A stretch of DNA of 41,425 nucleotides from DASUNQ01 sp044866775 (GTDB taxonomy: Bacteria; Acidobacteriota; Thermoanaerobaculia; Multivoradales; UBA5704). Position numbers and translations under genes: made by a program. Positions 1-7,588 of the stretch are shown piece after piece. Every line of letters begins with the position of its first letter. Positions within the stretch are counted from its first letter, which is position 1. The stretch is from NCBI GenBank assembly GCA_044866775.1, contig JBIOUG010000086.1, positions 1 to 41,425 on the forward strand. The letters are read 5' to 3'. The notes beneath the pieces were generated by a model. That model was not told the origin of the DNA. It worked only from the letters and a program-made list of their open reading frames with translations, and did not search any database.

Positions 1-1
1 C

Positions 2-331
2 CTCGTGCCCTTCGCCACGCCGCACCACCGGACCGGACCGGCGAAGGCCTACCGCATCCCGGGGGCGGTGGGAGCGGTGGGCTTCATCACCCCCCTCTCC
101 CACACCTTCTGCGCCGACTGCAACCGCCTCCGCCTGACCTCCCGCGGCGAACTCCGCCTCTGCCTCTTCGCCGACCGCGTCCACCCTCTCCGCCCCCTCC
201 TGACCTCTCCGGACCCGGGCACCGCCCTCGAGACCGAGATCCTCCGCCTGATGGCCGAGAAGCCCGCCGAGCACATGCTCACCCAGGGCAACTACGGCAA
301 CCTCGTCTCCTTCATGGAGATCGGCGGCTAG
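2..331 (+). CDS. moaA: GTP 3',8-cyclase MoaA, C-terminal part (5' end outside window)
   Basis: This is the C-terminal part of the radical-SAM enzyme that starts molybdenum cofactor synthesis by converting GTP to 3',8-cyclo-7,8-dihydro-GTP. The frame is open from the window edge to the TAG at 329-331. The family hallmark is visible: FCADCNRLRLTSRGELRLCL supplies the C-x2-C-x13-C ligands of the second, C-terminal [4Fe-4S] cluster that binds GTP. It is preceded by the usual IPG-G-VGFI-P segment. The tail, with the TQGNYGNL stretch and an ending in two glycines (MEIGG), fits MoaA proteins, where the C-terminal GG is functional. The N-terminal CxxxCxxC SAM cluster lies upstream of this window. No other Moco gene is visible here. 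Confidence 0.93.
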   Translation, partial: LVPFATPHHRTGPAKAYRIPGAVGAVGFITPLSHTFCADCNRLRLTSRGELRLCLFADRVHPLRPLLTSPDPGTALETEILRLMAEKPAEHMLTQGNYGNLVSFMEIGG

Positions 332-366
332 GAGCCGCAATCCCCCGCGCCCTCGTCGCGCGGGTA

Positions 367-372
367 TACAAT
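367..372 (+). promoter_or_regulatory. Possible -10 element (TACAAT) upstream of the acyl-CoA gene cluster
   Basis: TACAAT followed by C lies in the 143-bp gap after moaA, about 100 bases before the first crotonase start. No convincing -35 is seen 16-18 bases upstream. It matches the TAnnnTC pattern found before several other genes in this window. Confidence 0.35.
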
Positions 373-419
373 CACCGCTCGGACCTAGGGGCCGCTCGCC
401 CCGATTCACCCCGAAGAAA

Positions 420-439
420 GGCGCGAAAGCCTTCGCGCC
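420..439 (+). repeat. 20-nt palindromic REP-like element, copy 1
   Basis: GGCGCGAAAGCCTTCGCGCC forms an 8-bp perfect stem with a 4-base loop. The exact reverse complement occurs at 15345-15364. Here it sits between moaA and the first crotonase gene, 35 bases before that start codon. There is no U-tract, so it is not an obvious terminator. Confidence 0.7.
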
Positions 440-474
440 GGGCCCTGATCAACACGACGGGAGGAGACCTCAAG

Positions 475-1293
475 ATGGCAATGCCAACCGCTGCCGCGGC
501 GACCGCCGAGCGCACGCTGGTTCACTACGAGGTCAGGGACGGCGTCGCCTACCTGACCCTCGACGACCCACCGGCCAACACCTACACCCACCAGATGATG
601 CGCCAGCTCGACGAGGCCATCCTCGAGGCGCGCTTCGACCCCGCCGTCCACGTCCTGGTCCTCACCGGCATGGGCCGGAAGTTCTTCTGCGCCGGCGCCA
701 ACATCAGCATGCTCCAGGGCGCCGACCCGGTCTTCAAGTACTACTTCTGCCTCCACGCCAACGAGACCCTGAACCGCCTCGAGCAGACCCCCAAGCTCGT
801 CATCGCGGCCCTGAACGGCCACACCGTCGGCGGCGGCCTCGAGATCGCCATGGCCGCCGACCTCCGCATCGCCAAGCAGGACGCCGGCAAGGTCGGCCTC
901 CCCGAGATCACCCTCGGCGTCCTCCCCGGCACCGGCGGCACCCAGCGCCTGGTGCGCATCGTCGGCAAGAGCAAGGCGATCGAGCTGATGACGACCGGCC
1001 AGCTCATCGGCTTCGAGGACGCCCAGGCGCTCGGCATCGTCAACCAGATCTACGCGGGCGACGACTTCCTCGACCAGGTCCACGCCTACGCCGTCTCCTT
1101 CTGCCCGCCGAACCGCGCCGCCAAGGCCGTCGGCCGCATCAAGCGCTCGGTCCAGACCGGCGCCGAGATCCCCTTCGAGACCGCCCTCGCGCTCGAGCGC
1201 GAGCTCCAGCAGCAGCTCTTCCAGAGCGAGGACGCCAAGGAGGGGCTCAACGCCTACGTCGAGAAGCGCCAGCCGCGCTTCAAGGGGTACTGA
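475..1293 (+). CDS. Enoyl-CoA hydratase/isomerase family protein (crotonase 1)
   Basis: This is a crotonase-fold enzyme of 272 residues, expected to hydrate or isomerise an enoyl-CoA. The oxyanion-hole segment FFCAGANISML (about 70-80) is present. Both crotonase catalytic acids are retained: Glu123 in GGGLEIAM and Glu144 in GLPEITLG, followed by the TGGTQRL stretch. The start is supported by a strong ribosome-binding site (GGGAGGAGA) just upstream. It is the first gene of a co-directional cluster, and its TGA overlaps the ATG of the aldehyde dehydrogenase (TGATG), implying translational coupling. The GQPE motif of classical hydratases reads GLPE here, so the substrate may differ from short straight-chain enoyl-CoA. 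The precise substrate cannot be read from sequence. Confidence 0.88.
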   Translation: MAMPTAAAATAERTLVHYEVRDGVAYLTLDDPPANTYTHQMMRQLDEAILEARFDPAVHVLVLTGMGRKFFCAGANISMLQGADPVFKYYFCLHANETLNRLEQTPKLVIAALNGHTVGGGLEIAMAADLRIAKQDAGKVGLPEITLGVLPGTGGTQRLVRIVGKSKAIELMTTGQLIGFEDAQALGIVNQIYAGDDFLDQVHAYAVSFCPPNRAAKAVGRIKRSVQTGAEIPFETALALERELQQQLFQSEDAKEGLNAYVEKRQPRFKGY

Positions 1294-2774
1294 TGACCGC
1301 CGCCAGCGCCAGCGCCTCCGGCGTCGACGCGGCGCTGCCGCCCTGCCGGCTGTGGATCGGCGGCGAGTGGGTGGAGGCGGCGAGCGGCAAGAGCTTCACG
1401 ACCGAGAACCCGGCCACCGAGGAGCCGCTCTGCGCGGTCGCGGCGGCCGGGCCCGAGGACGTCGACCGCGCCGTCGCGGCCGCCCGCGCCGCCCTCTCCG
1501 GGCCCTGGGGCAAGATGACCGCCCGCGAGCGCGGCCTCGTGCTCTGGCGCATCGCCGACGCCCTCGAGGCGCGGACCCAGGAGTTCGCGCTCCTGGAGAC
1601 CCTGGACAACGGCAAGCCGATCTTCGAGTCGCGCTACGTCGACGTGCCGGCGGGGATCGACGCCCTGCGCTACTTCGCCGGCTGGGCCGACAAGATCGCC
1701 GGCGAGACGCTCCCCAGCCACGGCCCGTTCGTCCTCACCTACACGCTGCGCGAGCCGATCGGCGTCGTCGCCGCCATCACGCCCTGGAACTTCCCGCTCA
1801 TCCAGGCGCTGTGGAAGATCGCCCCGGCCCTCGCCTGCGGCAACACGGTGGTGCACAAGCCGGCCTCCTACACGCCGCTCACCGCCCTGAAGTTCGCCGA
1901 GCTGGCGAGCCAGGCGGGGCTGCCGCCCGGCGTCTTGAACGTCCTCCCCGGCGGCGGCTCCGAGGTCGGCAACGCCCTGGTCGCCCATCCCGACGTCGCC
2001 AAGGTCACCTTCACCGGCTCGACCGAGGTCGGGAAGCAGGTCATGCGTGGCGCCGCCGAGACGGTCAAGCGGGTCACCCTCGAGCTGGGCGGCAAGTCGC
2101 CCAACATCGTCTTCGCCGACGCCGACCTCGACGCCGCCGTCAAGGGCGCCTACAACGGCATCTTCTACGGCAAGGGGGAGGTCTGCGCGGCCGGCTCGCG
2201 CCTCTTCGTCGAGCGCGCGGTCCACGACGAGCTGCTGGAGCGCCTGGTCGAGCGCACCAAGAAGCTGGCGCCGGGCGATCCGCTCGACCCGCGCACCCGG
2301 CTCGGGGCGCTGGTCTCGGCGCGCCAGCGCGAAACGGTGCTCGGCTATGTCGAGGCCGGCCGGCGCGAGGGGGCCGAGGTCGTGGCCGGCGGCGAGGCGG
2401 CGAGCGTCGGCGGCAAGGGCTGGTTCATGCAGCCGACGATCCTCGACGGCGTCGCCAACGACATGACGGTGGCGCGGGAGGAGATCTTCGGGCCGGTACT
2501 GGTGGCGATCCCGTTCGACGACCCGGACGAGGCGGTCGCCCAGGCCAACGCCTCGGTCTACGGCCTCGCCGCCGGCGTCTGGACGCGCGACGTCGGCAAG
2601 GCCCACCGCGTGGCGCGCGAGGTCCAGGCGGGCACGGTCTGGATCAACCAGTACAACTGGTACGACTCCGGCGCCCCCTTCGGCGGCTACAAGCAGAGCG
2701 GCTTCGGGCGCGAGCTGGGGCGGCAGGCGTTGGAGTACTACACGGAGGTCAAGTCGGTGTTCGTCGGGCGATGA
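1293..2774 (+). CDS. NAD(P)-dependent aldehyde dehydrogenase
   Basis: This 493-residue protein is a full-length ALDH-superfamily enzyme that oxidises an aldehyde to a carboxylate. The transition-state Asn166 lies in ITPWNFP, the general base Glu264 in VTLELGGKSPN, and the nucleophilic Cys298 in GEVCAAGSR. The Rossmann glycines are in FTGSTEVGKQV. The YFAGWADKIAGETLP stretch is typical of the class 1/2 (retinal/betaine-aldehyde-like) branch rather than the CoA-acylating branch. It is coupled to the upstream crotonase by a one-base overlap and followed by the thiolase. In this cluster it may feed an aldehyde-derived acid toward CoA activation, but no CoA ligase is seen here. Substrate unknown. 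Confidence 0.93.
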   Translation: MTAASASASGVDAALPPCRLWIGGEWVEAASGKSFTTENPATEEPLCAVAAAGPEDVDRAVAAARAALSGPWGKMTARERGLVLWRIADALEARTQEFALLETLDNGKPIFESRYVDVPAGIDALRYFAGWADKIAGETLPSHGPFVLTYTLREPIGVVAAITPWNFPLIQALWKIAPALACGNTVVHKPASYTPLTALKFAELASQAGLPPGVLNVLPGGGSEVGNALVAHPDVAKVTFTGSTEVGKQVMRGAAETVKRVTLELGGKSPNIVFADADLDAAVKGAYNGIFYGKGEVCAAGSRLFVERAVHDELLERLVERTKKLAPGDPLDPRTRLGALVSARQRETVLGYVEAGRREGAEVVAGGEAASVGGKGWFMQPTILDGVANDMTVAREEIFGPVLVAIPFDDPDEAVAQANASVYGLAAGVWTRDVGKAHRVAREVQAGTVWINQYNWYDSGAPFGGYKQSGFGRELGRQALEYYTEVKSVFVGR

Positions 2775-2796
2775 GCTGCGGAGACTGGCGCGAAAA

Positions 2797-2818
2797 CGCC
2801 CGGGACGTGGCCCGGGCG
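2797..2818 (+). other. Intercistronic hairpin between aldehyde dehydrogenase and thiolase
   Basis: CGCCCGGG and CCCGGGCG flank a 6-base loop (ACGTGG), giving an 8-bp all-GC stem. The flanking bases can extend the pairing (TGGCG at 2786 with CGCCA at 2817). No U-run follows. It may stabilise or attenuate the polycistronic mRNA. Confidence 0.5.
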
Positions 2819-2868
2819 CCACGTAGCGGCAGGCCTCCGTGCCCGCCGTGCCGAATGGTTTGGCTCTG

Positions 2869-4077
2869 ATGGTGGAGGCGCACGACATCGTCCTCGCCGC
2901 GCCGGTGCGGACGCCGATCGGCAAGTTCGGCGGCGTCCTGGCGCCGCTCTCGGCGGCCGACCTCGGCACGGCGGCCGCCCAGGCGGCGCTGGCGCGGGCC
3001 GGCTGCGACCCGGCGCGCGTCGACCAGGTCATCTTCGGCCACGCCCGGCAGGCCGGCGGCGGCCCCAACACGGCGCGCCAGATCGCCCACCGCGCCGGCG
3101 TCCCCGTCGACCGCCCGGCCTACACGGTCAACCAGGCCTGCGGCTCGGGCCTCCAGGCGGTGCTCGCGGCGGCGCGCACCATCCTGACCGGTGAGGCCGC
3201 GGTGGTGCTCGCCGGCGGCACCGAGAGCATGTCGAACACGCCGTATCTCCTGCCGCGGGCCCGCTGGGGCTACCGGCTCGGCCACGCCGAGATCGTCGAC
3301 GGCATGTACCGCGACGGCTTCAACGATCCGCTCTCGGGGCTGGTCATGGGCGAGACGGCCGAGGAGCTGGCCGTCGAGGCCGGCGTCGGGCGCGAGGAGG
3401 CCGACGCCTGGGCGGCGGCGAGCCAGGCGCGGTGCGAGCGCGCGTGGGGGAACGGCCGCTTCGTCCCCGAGGTGGTGCCGGTCACGGTGCCCGGCAAGAA
3501 GGGCGACGAGCGGGGCGACGAGCGGGTCGAGCGCGACGAGCATCCGCGCGCCGGGGTGACCGCGGCCGCGCTCGCCAAGCTCCCCACCGTCTTCCGCGAC
3601 GGCGGCACGGTCACCGCCGGCAACGCTTCGGGGATCACCGACGGCGCGGCGGCGCTCCTCGTCGCCTCGCGGCGCGCGGCCCGCGAGCTGGGGCTGCCGG
3701 TCGTGGCGCGCCTCGCCGGCTGGCAGGTGGTCGGCGTCGAGCCGCGGATCATGGGCATCGGCCCGGTGCCGGCGGTCGGCAAGCTCCTCGCCCGCAGCGG
3801 CGTCGGCTACGGCGAGATCGACGCGGTCGAGCTCAACGAGGCGTTCGCCAGCCAGGTGCTGGCCTGCCTGCGGGAGCTGCCGTTCGATCACGAGCGCGTC
3901 AACCCGGACGGCGGCGCCATCGCCCTCGGCCACCCGATCGGCGCCACCGGCGCCCGCATCCTGGTCACCCTGCTCCACGGCCTGCGCCAGCGCGGCGGCC
4001 GCCGCGGCATCGCCACCCTCTGCGTCTCCGGCGGCATGGGGCTTGCGGCGATGGTCGAGATGGAGAACGCGGCGTAG
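2869..4077 (+). CDS. Thiolase family protein (acetyl-CoA C-acyltransferase)
   Basis: This is a thiolase of 402 residues, expected to cleave 3-oxoacyl-CoA or condense acyl-CoAs. All catalytic elements are present: the acylated Cys91 in NQACGSGLQAV, the GGTESMS loop, NEAFA, His355 in GHPIGATGAR and Cys385 in CVSGGMG. A GTG at 2839 would add ten residues, but the ATG at 2869 begins exactly where thiolases usually begin (VLAAPVRTPIGKFGG), so I chose it; neither has a clear ribosome-binding site. Residues about 207-226 hold a Lys/Asp/Glu/Arg-rich stretch in the region before the substrate loop, which is usual in the family. It lies 94 bases after the dehydrogenase, with a hairpin in the gap. Confidence 0.92.
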   Translation: MVEAHDIVLAAPVRTPIGKFGGVLAPLSAADLGTAAAQAALARAGCDPARVDQVIFGHARQAGGGPNTARQIAHRAGVPVDRPAYTVNQACGSGLQAVLAAARTILTGEAAVVLAGGTESMSNTPYLLPRARWGYRLGHAEIVDGMYRDGFNDPLSGLVMGETAEELAVEAGVGREEADAWAAASQARCERAWGNGRFVPEVVPVTVPGKKGDERGDERVERDEHPRAGVTAAALAKLPTVFRDGGTVTAGNASGITDGAAALLVASRRAARELGLPVVARLAGWQVVGVEPRIMGIGPVPAVGKLLARSGVGYGEIDAVELNEAFASQVLACLRELPFDHERVNPDGGAIALGHPIGATGARILVTLLHGLRQRGGRRGIATLCVSGGMGLAAMVEMENAA

Positions 4078-4102
4078 GGGGACGGAGGAGACAAGAATTC
4101 AG

Positions 4103-4822
4103 GTGAAGGAAGAAATCCTCGTCTCAGCCAGCAACGCCAAGAAGGCCGAGCCATACGTCGCGGCGCTGGCGGCAGTGGGAATCGGACCCGAACGGGTCCG
4201 GGTGCTGACGCCCGACGGCGACGCGCCCGGCGTCGAGGAGGCGCGGGAGCTGGCCGCGCGCGCCGCCGGCCTGGTGCTGTCCGGCGGCGTCGACATCCAC
4301 CCGCGCCACTACGGCGAGGAGATCCAGCCCCAGGCCGAGGTGGAGGTCAACGACCGGCGCGACGCGCTGGAGCTGGCATTGCTCGAGGGCGCGCGCGAGG
4401 CGCGAGTGCCGGTGTGGGCGATCTGCCGCGGCCTGCAGGTGGCGAACGTCTTCCTCGGCGGCACTCTCTGGCAGGACCTCCCCACCCAGTTCCCTTCTCA
4501 CCTGGACCATCAGCCCGAGGCGCCGCCCGACGCCCTGATCCACGAGGTGCGCGTGACCGACCCCGCCACGGCGCTCGGCGGCGCGCTGGGCAGCGACCCG
4601 CTCCCGGTCAACAGCCGCCACCATCAAGCGATCAAGGACCTCGCGCCCGGGCTGGTGCCGGTGGCGGTGGCGCCCGACGGGCTGATCGAGGCCTTCGAGC
4701 TGCCGGCCGGCTCGGACTGGTGGCTGCATGCCGTCCAGTGGCACCCCGAGAACCTGGTGACCCTGGACCGGCAGCGGGAGCTGTGGCGCGCCTTCGCCGA
4801 GGCGGCGCGCGCGGCGCGATGA
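4103..4822 (+). CDS. Gamma-glutamyl-gamma-aminobutyrate hydrolase family (class-I glutamine amidotransferase, peptidase C26)
   Basis: This 239-residue protein is a free-standing class-I glutamine amidotransferase-like hydrolase of the PuuD/C26 type, which cleaves gamma-glutamyl amides of polyamines or GABA. The nucleophile Cys108 lies in WAICRGLQVANVFLGG and the His214-Glu216 pair in QWHPEN. The LSGGVDIHPRHYGEE segment is typical of this branch. The open frame continues upstream to 4043 inside the thiolase gene, but the GTG at 4103 is preceded by GGAGGAG at 4084-4090 and begins the conserved domain, so it is preferred. Its stop overlaps the next crotonase start (ATGA). The role inside an acyl-CoA cluster is unclear: it might deglutamylate an amine substrate before oxidation by the aldehyde dehydrogenase, as in the gamma-glutamylated putrescine route, but no other gene of that route is visible. 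Confidence 0.87.
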   Translation: MKEEILVSASNAKKAEPYVAALAAVGIGPERVRVLTPDGDAPGVEEARELAARAAGLVLSGGVDIHPRHYGEEIQPQAEVEVNDRRDALELALLEGAREARVPVWAICRGLQVANVFLGGTLWQDLPTQFPSHLDHQPEAPPDALIHEVRVTDPATALGGALGSDPLPVNSRHHQAIKDLAPGLVPVAVAPDGLIEAFELPAGSDWWLHAVQWHPENLVTLDRQRELWRAFAEAARAAR

Positions 4823-5583
4823 GCGAAACCGTCCTGGTCGAGCACCGGGGACGGGTCGCCATCCTCACCCTCGACCGCCCGCCGCTCAACATCCTCGACC
4901 TGCCGACGCTCCAGGCCCTCGACCGGGCCGTCGCCGCGCTCGCCGCCGGCCACGATCTCCAGCTCCTGTTCCTGCGCGGCGCCGGCCCGCGCGCCTTCTC
5001 GGCCGGTGTCGCCGTCCAGGACCACACGCGCGAGAAGATCGGGCCGGCGATCGCCGCCCTGCACGGCGCGATCCGCGGCCTGCGCGCGCTGCCGGCGCTC
5101 ACGGTCGCCGCGGTGCACGGGCACTGCCTCGGCGGCGGCATGGAGCTCGCGCTGGGCTGCGACCTGGTGCTGGCCGCCGACGACGCCCAGTTCGGGCAGC
5201 CGGAGATCCAGCTCGGCTGCTTCCCGCCGGCGGCGGCGGCGATCCTCCCCGGCCGCGTCGGCCCGGGGCGCGCCCTCGAGCTCCTCGCCTCGGGGCGCAC
5301 GTTCGACGTCGCGGAGGCCGAGCGGCTGGGGCTCGTCACCTGGCGTGCCGGCGCGACCTTGGACGGCGGCATCGCGCGCGTGGAGGCGGAGCTGACGAGC
5401 AAGAGCGCGGCGGTGACGCGCCTGCTCAAGCGGGCGGTGCAGGCCGGGAGCGAGCGGCCGTTCGCCGCGGCGCTCGCCGAGAGCGAGCGGATCTACCTCG
5501 AGGAGCTGAGGGCGACCGAGGACATGGACGAAGGGATCGCCGCCTTCCTGGCCAAGCGGCCGCCCGTCTGGCGGCACCGTTAG
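4819..5583 (+). CDS. Enoyl-CoA hydratase/isomerase family protein (crotonase 2), dienoyl-CoA-hydratase-like
   Basis: This is a crotonase-fold protein of 254 residues. Catalytic acids are in place at Glu109 (GGGMELAL) and Glu129 (FGQPEIQLG). Two local features depart from classical hydratases: the oxyanion segment reads AFSAGVAVQDH, and the usual GTQRL stretch is replaced by FPPAAAAILPGRVG. Both recall proteins annotated as cyclohexa-1,5-diene-1-carbonyl-CoA hydratase in aromatic degradation; that is a motif resemblance, not proof. The ATG overlaps the preceding stop by four bases. The open frame extends back to 4414, but that part is out-of-frame amidotransferase sequence. Confidence 0.85.
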   Translation: MSETVLVEHRGRVAILTLDRPPLNILDLPTLQALDRAVAALAAGHDLQLLFLRGAGPRAFSAGVAVQDHTREKIGPAIAALHGAIRGLRALPALTVAAVHGHCLGGGMELALGCDLVLAADDAQFGQPEIQLGCFPPAAAAILPGRVGPGRALELLASGRTFDVAEAERLGLVTWRAGATLDGGIARVEAELTSKSAAVTRLLKRAVQAGSERPFAAALAESERIYLEELRATEDMDEGIAAFLAKRPPVWRHR

Positions 5584-5656
5584 AGTAGCGCCGCGCGGAC
5601 TGGAAGCCGCCTTCTTTCCTACCTGATCTTTGGTTCGTAGTTCATTGGAGGAGACG

Positions 5657-6433
5657 ATGAGCGACGTGATCTTGACGGAGCGCGAGGGGCGGGTGGCGGT
5701 CGTGACGGTCAACCGCCCCGACAAGATGAACGCGCTGAACGAGCAGGTCCGGACCGACATGCTCGCGGCGCTGGCCGAGCTGGAGCACGACGACGGGGTC
5801 GGCGTCGTCGTCCTGACCGGCGCGGGGGAGAAGTCGTTCATCGCCGGCGCCGACATCGGCGAGTTCGCGGGGCGGACGCCGATGGACCAGCGCCACGCCA
5901 TGCGCCAGCCGCGGATCTTCGAGGCGATGGCGGTCTTCCCGAAGCCGGTGATCGCCATGATCAACGGCTTCTGCCTGGGCGGCGGCTGCGAGCTGGCGAT
6001 GTCGTGCGACCTGCGGGTGGCCTCAGAGAAGGCCCGCTTCGGGCAGCCGGAGATCAACCTCGGGATCATCCCGGGCGGCGGCGGCACGCAGCGGATGTCG
6101 CGCCTCGTCGGGCTCGGCCACACCATGCGCCTGGTGCTCTCGGGCGACATGATCGGCGCCGCCGAGGCCAAGGAGATCGGCCTGGTCGAGCTGGTCGTGC
6201 CGCACGAGGAGCTGCGGGCGAAGACGCTCGCGCTGGCCGGGAGGATCGCGAGCAAGAGCCCGCTGACGCTGCGCATCGCCAAGGAGGCCGTGCGGGCGAG
6301 CCAGCGGCTGGCGATCGACGACGGCATCCTCTACGAGCGCGACCTCTTCTGCCTCTGCTTCTCGACCGAGGACAAGGAAGAGGGGGTGGCGGCCTTCCTG
6401 GAGAAGCGGCCGGCGCAGTGGAAGGGGAGGTAG
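5657..6433 (+). CDS. Enoyl-CoA hydratase (crotonase 3)
   Basis: This is a classical 258-residue enoyl-CoA hydratase. It has the oxyanion segment FIAGADIGEF, Glu112 in GGGCELAMSCD, Glu132 in FGQPEINLGIIPG and the GGGGTQRM stretch, which matches canonical short-chain hydratases better than the other two crotonases in this cluster. The ATG at 5657 has an ideal ribosome-binding site (GGAGGAG at 5647-5653); an in-frame TTG at 5630 is disfavoured. A 73-bp gap separates it from the previous gene and contains a CCTACCTG pyrimidine-rich motif at 5618-5625, so a separate promoter is possible. Its stop codon overlaps the GTG of the amidohydrolase. Confidence 0.93.
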   Translation: MSDVILTEREGRVAVVTVNRPDKMNALNEQVRTDMLAALAELEHDDGVGVVVLTGAGEKSFIAGADIGEFAGRTPMDQRHAMRQPRIFEAMAVFPKPVIAMINGFCLGGGCELAMSCDLRVASEKARFGQPEINLGIIPGGGGTQRMSRLVGLGHTMRLVLSGDMIGAAEAKEIGLVELVVPHEELRAKTLALAGRIASKSPLTLRIAKEAVRASQRLAIDDGILYERDLFCLCFSTEDKEEGVAAFLEKRPAQWKGR

Positions 6434-7326
6434 TGCCCTCGGCTGTCTCCGATCCGGGCGCGAGCTCGCGCCCGGTGCCGGTCGTGGACGTCCACGTCCA
6501 CATCCAGCCCTGGGAGCAGATGCGTCCCGAGGCGCGGGCCAAGATCGGCACGAGCCCGGCCGAGCAGGCGGCGCTGGCGGCGCTGATGCACCGGCCCGAC
6601 GAGATCCTGGCGCGCATGGACCGCGCCGGGATCGAGCGGATCGTGATGATCAACTACGTCTCGCCCGACCTCATGGGCTTCACGCCTTCGGTCAACGAGT
6701 TCGCCGCCGGCATCGCCCGCCACGCCCCCGAGCGGCTGATCCCCTTCGGCGGCGTCCACCCGCGCTACACCGCCGACCCCGGCGGCGAGGTCGAGCGGCT
6801 GCACGCGATGGGCATCCGCGGCCTCAAGATCCACCCGCCGCACCAGGTCTTCGCCGCCAACGCCTACCTCGACGCGGTCCCGGCCCTGGCGGACGTCTAC
6901 GGCAAGGCGCAGGAGCTCGGGATGCCGGTCATGATCCACACCGGCACCTCGGTCTTCCCCGGCGCCCGCAACCGCTACGCCGATCCGCTGCCCGCCGACG
7001 ACGTGGCCGTGGACTTCCCCGACCTCACTCTGATCCTCGCCCACGCCGGCCGCCCGCTCTTCATGGAGACTTGCTTCTTCCTCGCCCGCCGCCACCCCAA
7101 CGTCTACCTCGACGTCTCCGGCATCCCCCCGAAGCGCCTCCTCCACTACCTCCCCCGCCTGCCCGAGATCGCCGACAAGGTCCTCTGGGGCACCGACTGG
7201 CCGAGCCCCGGCGTCCACGACCTGGGCGAGAACATCGAGCACTTCCTCGCCCTCGGCCTCCCAGAGCAGATCACCCGCAAGATCCTCCGCGACAACGCCT
7301 ACAAGATCTTCGGGTGGAGAGAATGA
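6433..7326 (+). CDS. Amidohydrolase family protein (metal-dependent TIM barrel, amidohydrolase_2 type)
   Basis: This 297-residue TIM-barrel hydrolase or decarboxylase shows the expected metal-binding residues: His21 and His23 in VDVHVHI, His169 in MIHTGTS, His204 in LAHAG and Asp255 in GTDWPSPG. The GTG at 6433 overlaps the previous TAG by one base and is preceded by GGGGAGG inside the crotonase gene; the longer open frame upstream is a shadow of that gene. Members of this family include 2-amino-3-carboxymuconate-semialdehyde decarboxylase-like and other decarboxylase-like enzymes. I cannot assign the substrate. It is the last gene of the acyl-CoA cluster before a repeat element. Confidence 0.85.
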   Translation: MPSAVSDPGASSRPVPVVDVHVHIQPWEQMRPEARAKIGTSPAEQAALAALMHRPDEILARMDRAGIERIVMINYVSPDLMGFTPSVNEFAAGIARHAPERLIPFGGVHPRYTADPGGEVERLHAMGIRGLKIHPPHQVFAANAYLDAVPALADVYGKAQELGMPVMIHTGTSVFPGARNRYADPLPADDVAVDFPDLTLILAHAGRPLFMETCFFLARRHPNVYLDVSGIPPKRLLHYLPRLPEIADKVLWGTDWPSPGVHDLGENIEHFLALGLPEQITRKILRDNAYKIFGWRE

Positions 7327-7376
7327 GCTCGCATCCATTCATCCTCGACGTGGCCCTATTCGGTCTGGACCATGCA

Positions 7377-7552
7377 GCCGCGTGGGGTGCCGGTCCGCAG
7401 GGAGCGCAACCGGCGCGCGCCCCTCTCAGTCACCACGACCGTCGTGATGCACTCCGCGCAGCGGAGTGCGAGCCGCAGGCCACCACCCCTTGCTACCAGC
7501 ACCGCGAAGCGGCGCGCCTGTGGAGCGACCGGAGGACCGGCACCCCACGCGG
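7377..7552 (+). repeat. ~175-bp palindromic repeat family, copy 1
   Basis: The ends are a 19-bp inverted repeat: CCGCGTGGGGTGCCGGTCC at the left, its complement at the right. The centre is a 9-bp-stem hairpin, GCACTCCGC-GCA-GCGGAGTGC, at 7449-7469. Two further copies lie at 11499-11672 (inverted) and 12170-12344. The ends and centre are shared with those copies, while two internal segments differ. It ends 36 bases before the kynureninase-like start, so it is likely transcribed in that leader. No transposase is present. It resembles a MITE or a long REP-type element. Confidence 0.8.
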
Positions 7553-7588
7553 CGACTGTCGGCGCCGCGCGGGGCTCTTCCGGACACG

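Noticed and set aside
2797..2818. Intergenic GC hairpins (also at 16682-16712 and the two 20-nt palindromes) as Rho-independent terminators
   Set aside because: None is followed by a U-run, and some lie inside evident operons.
1254..3071. A 605-residue minus-strand frame across the aldehyde dehydrogenase
   Set aside because: No motif and low-complexity composition; the plus-strand dehydrogenase has all catalytic residues.
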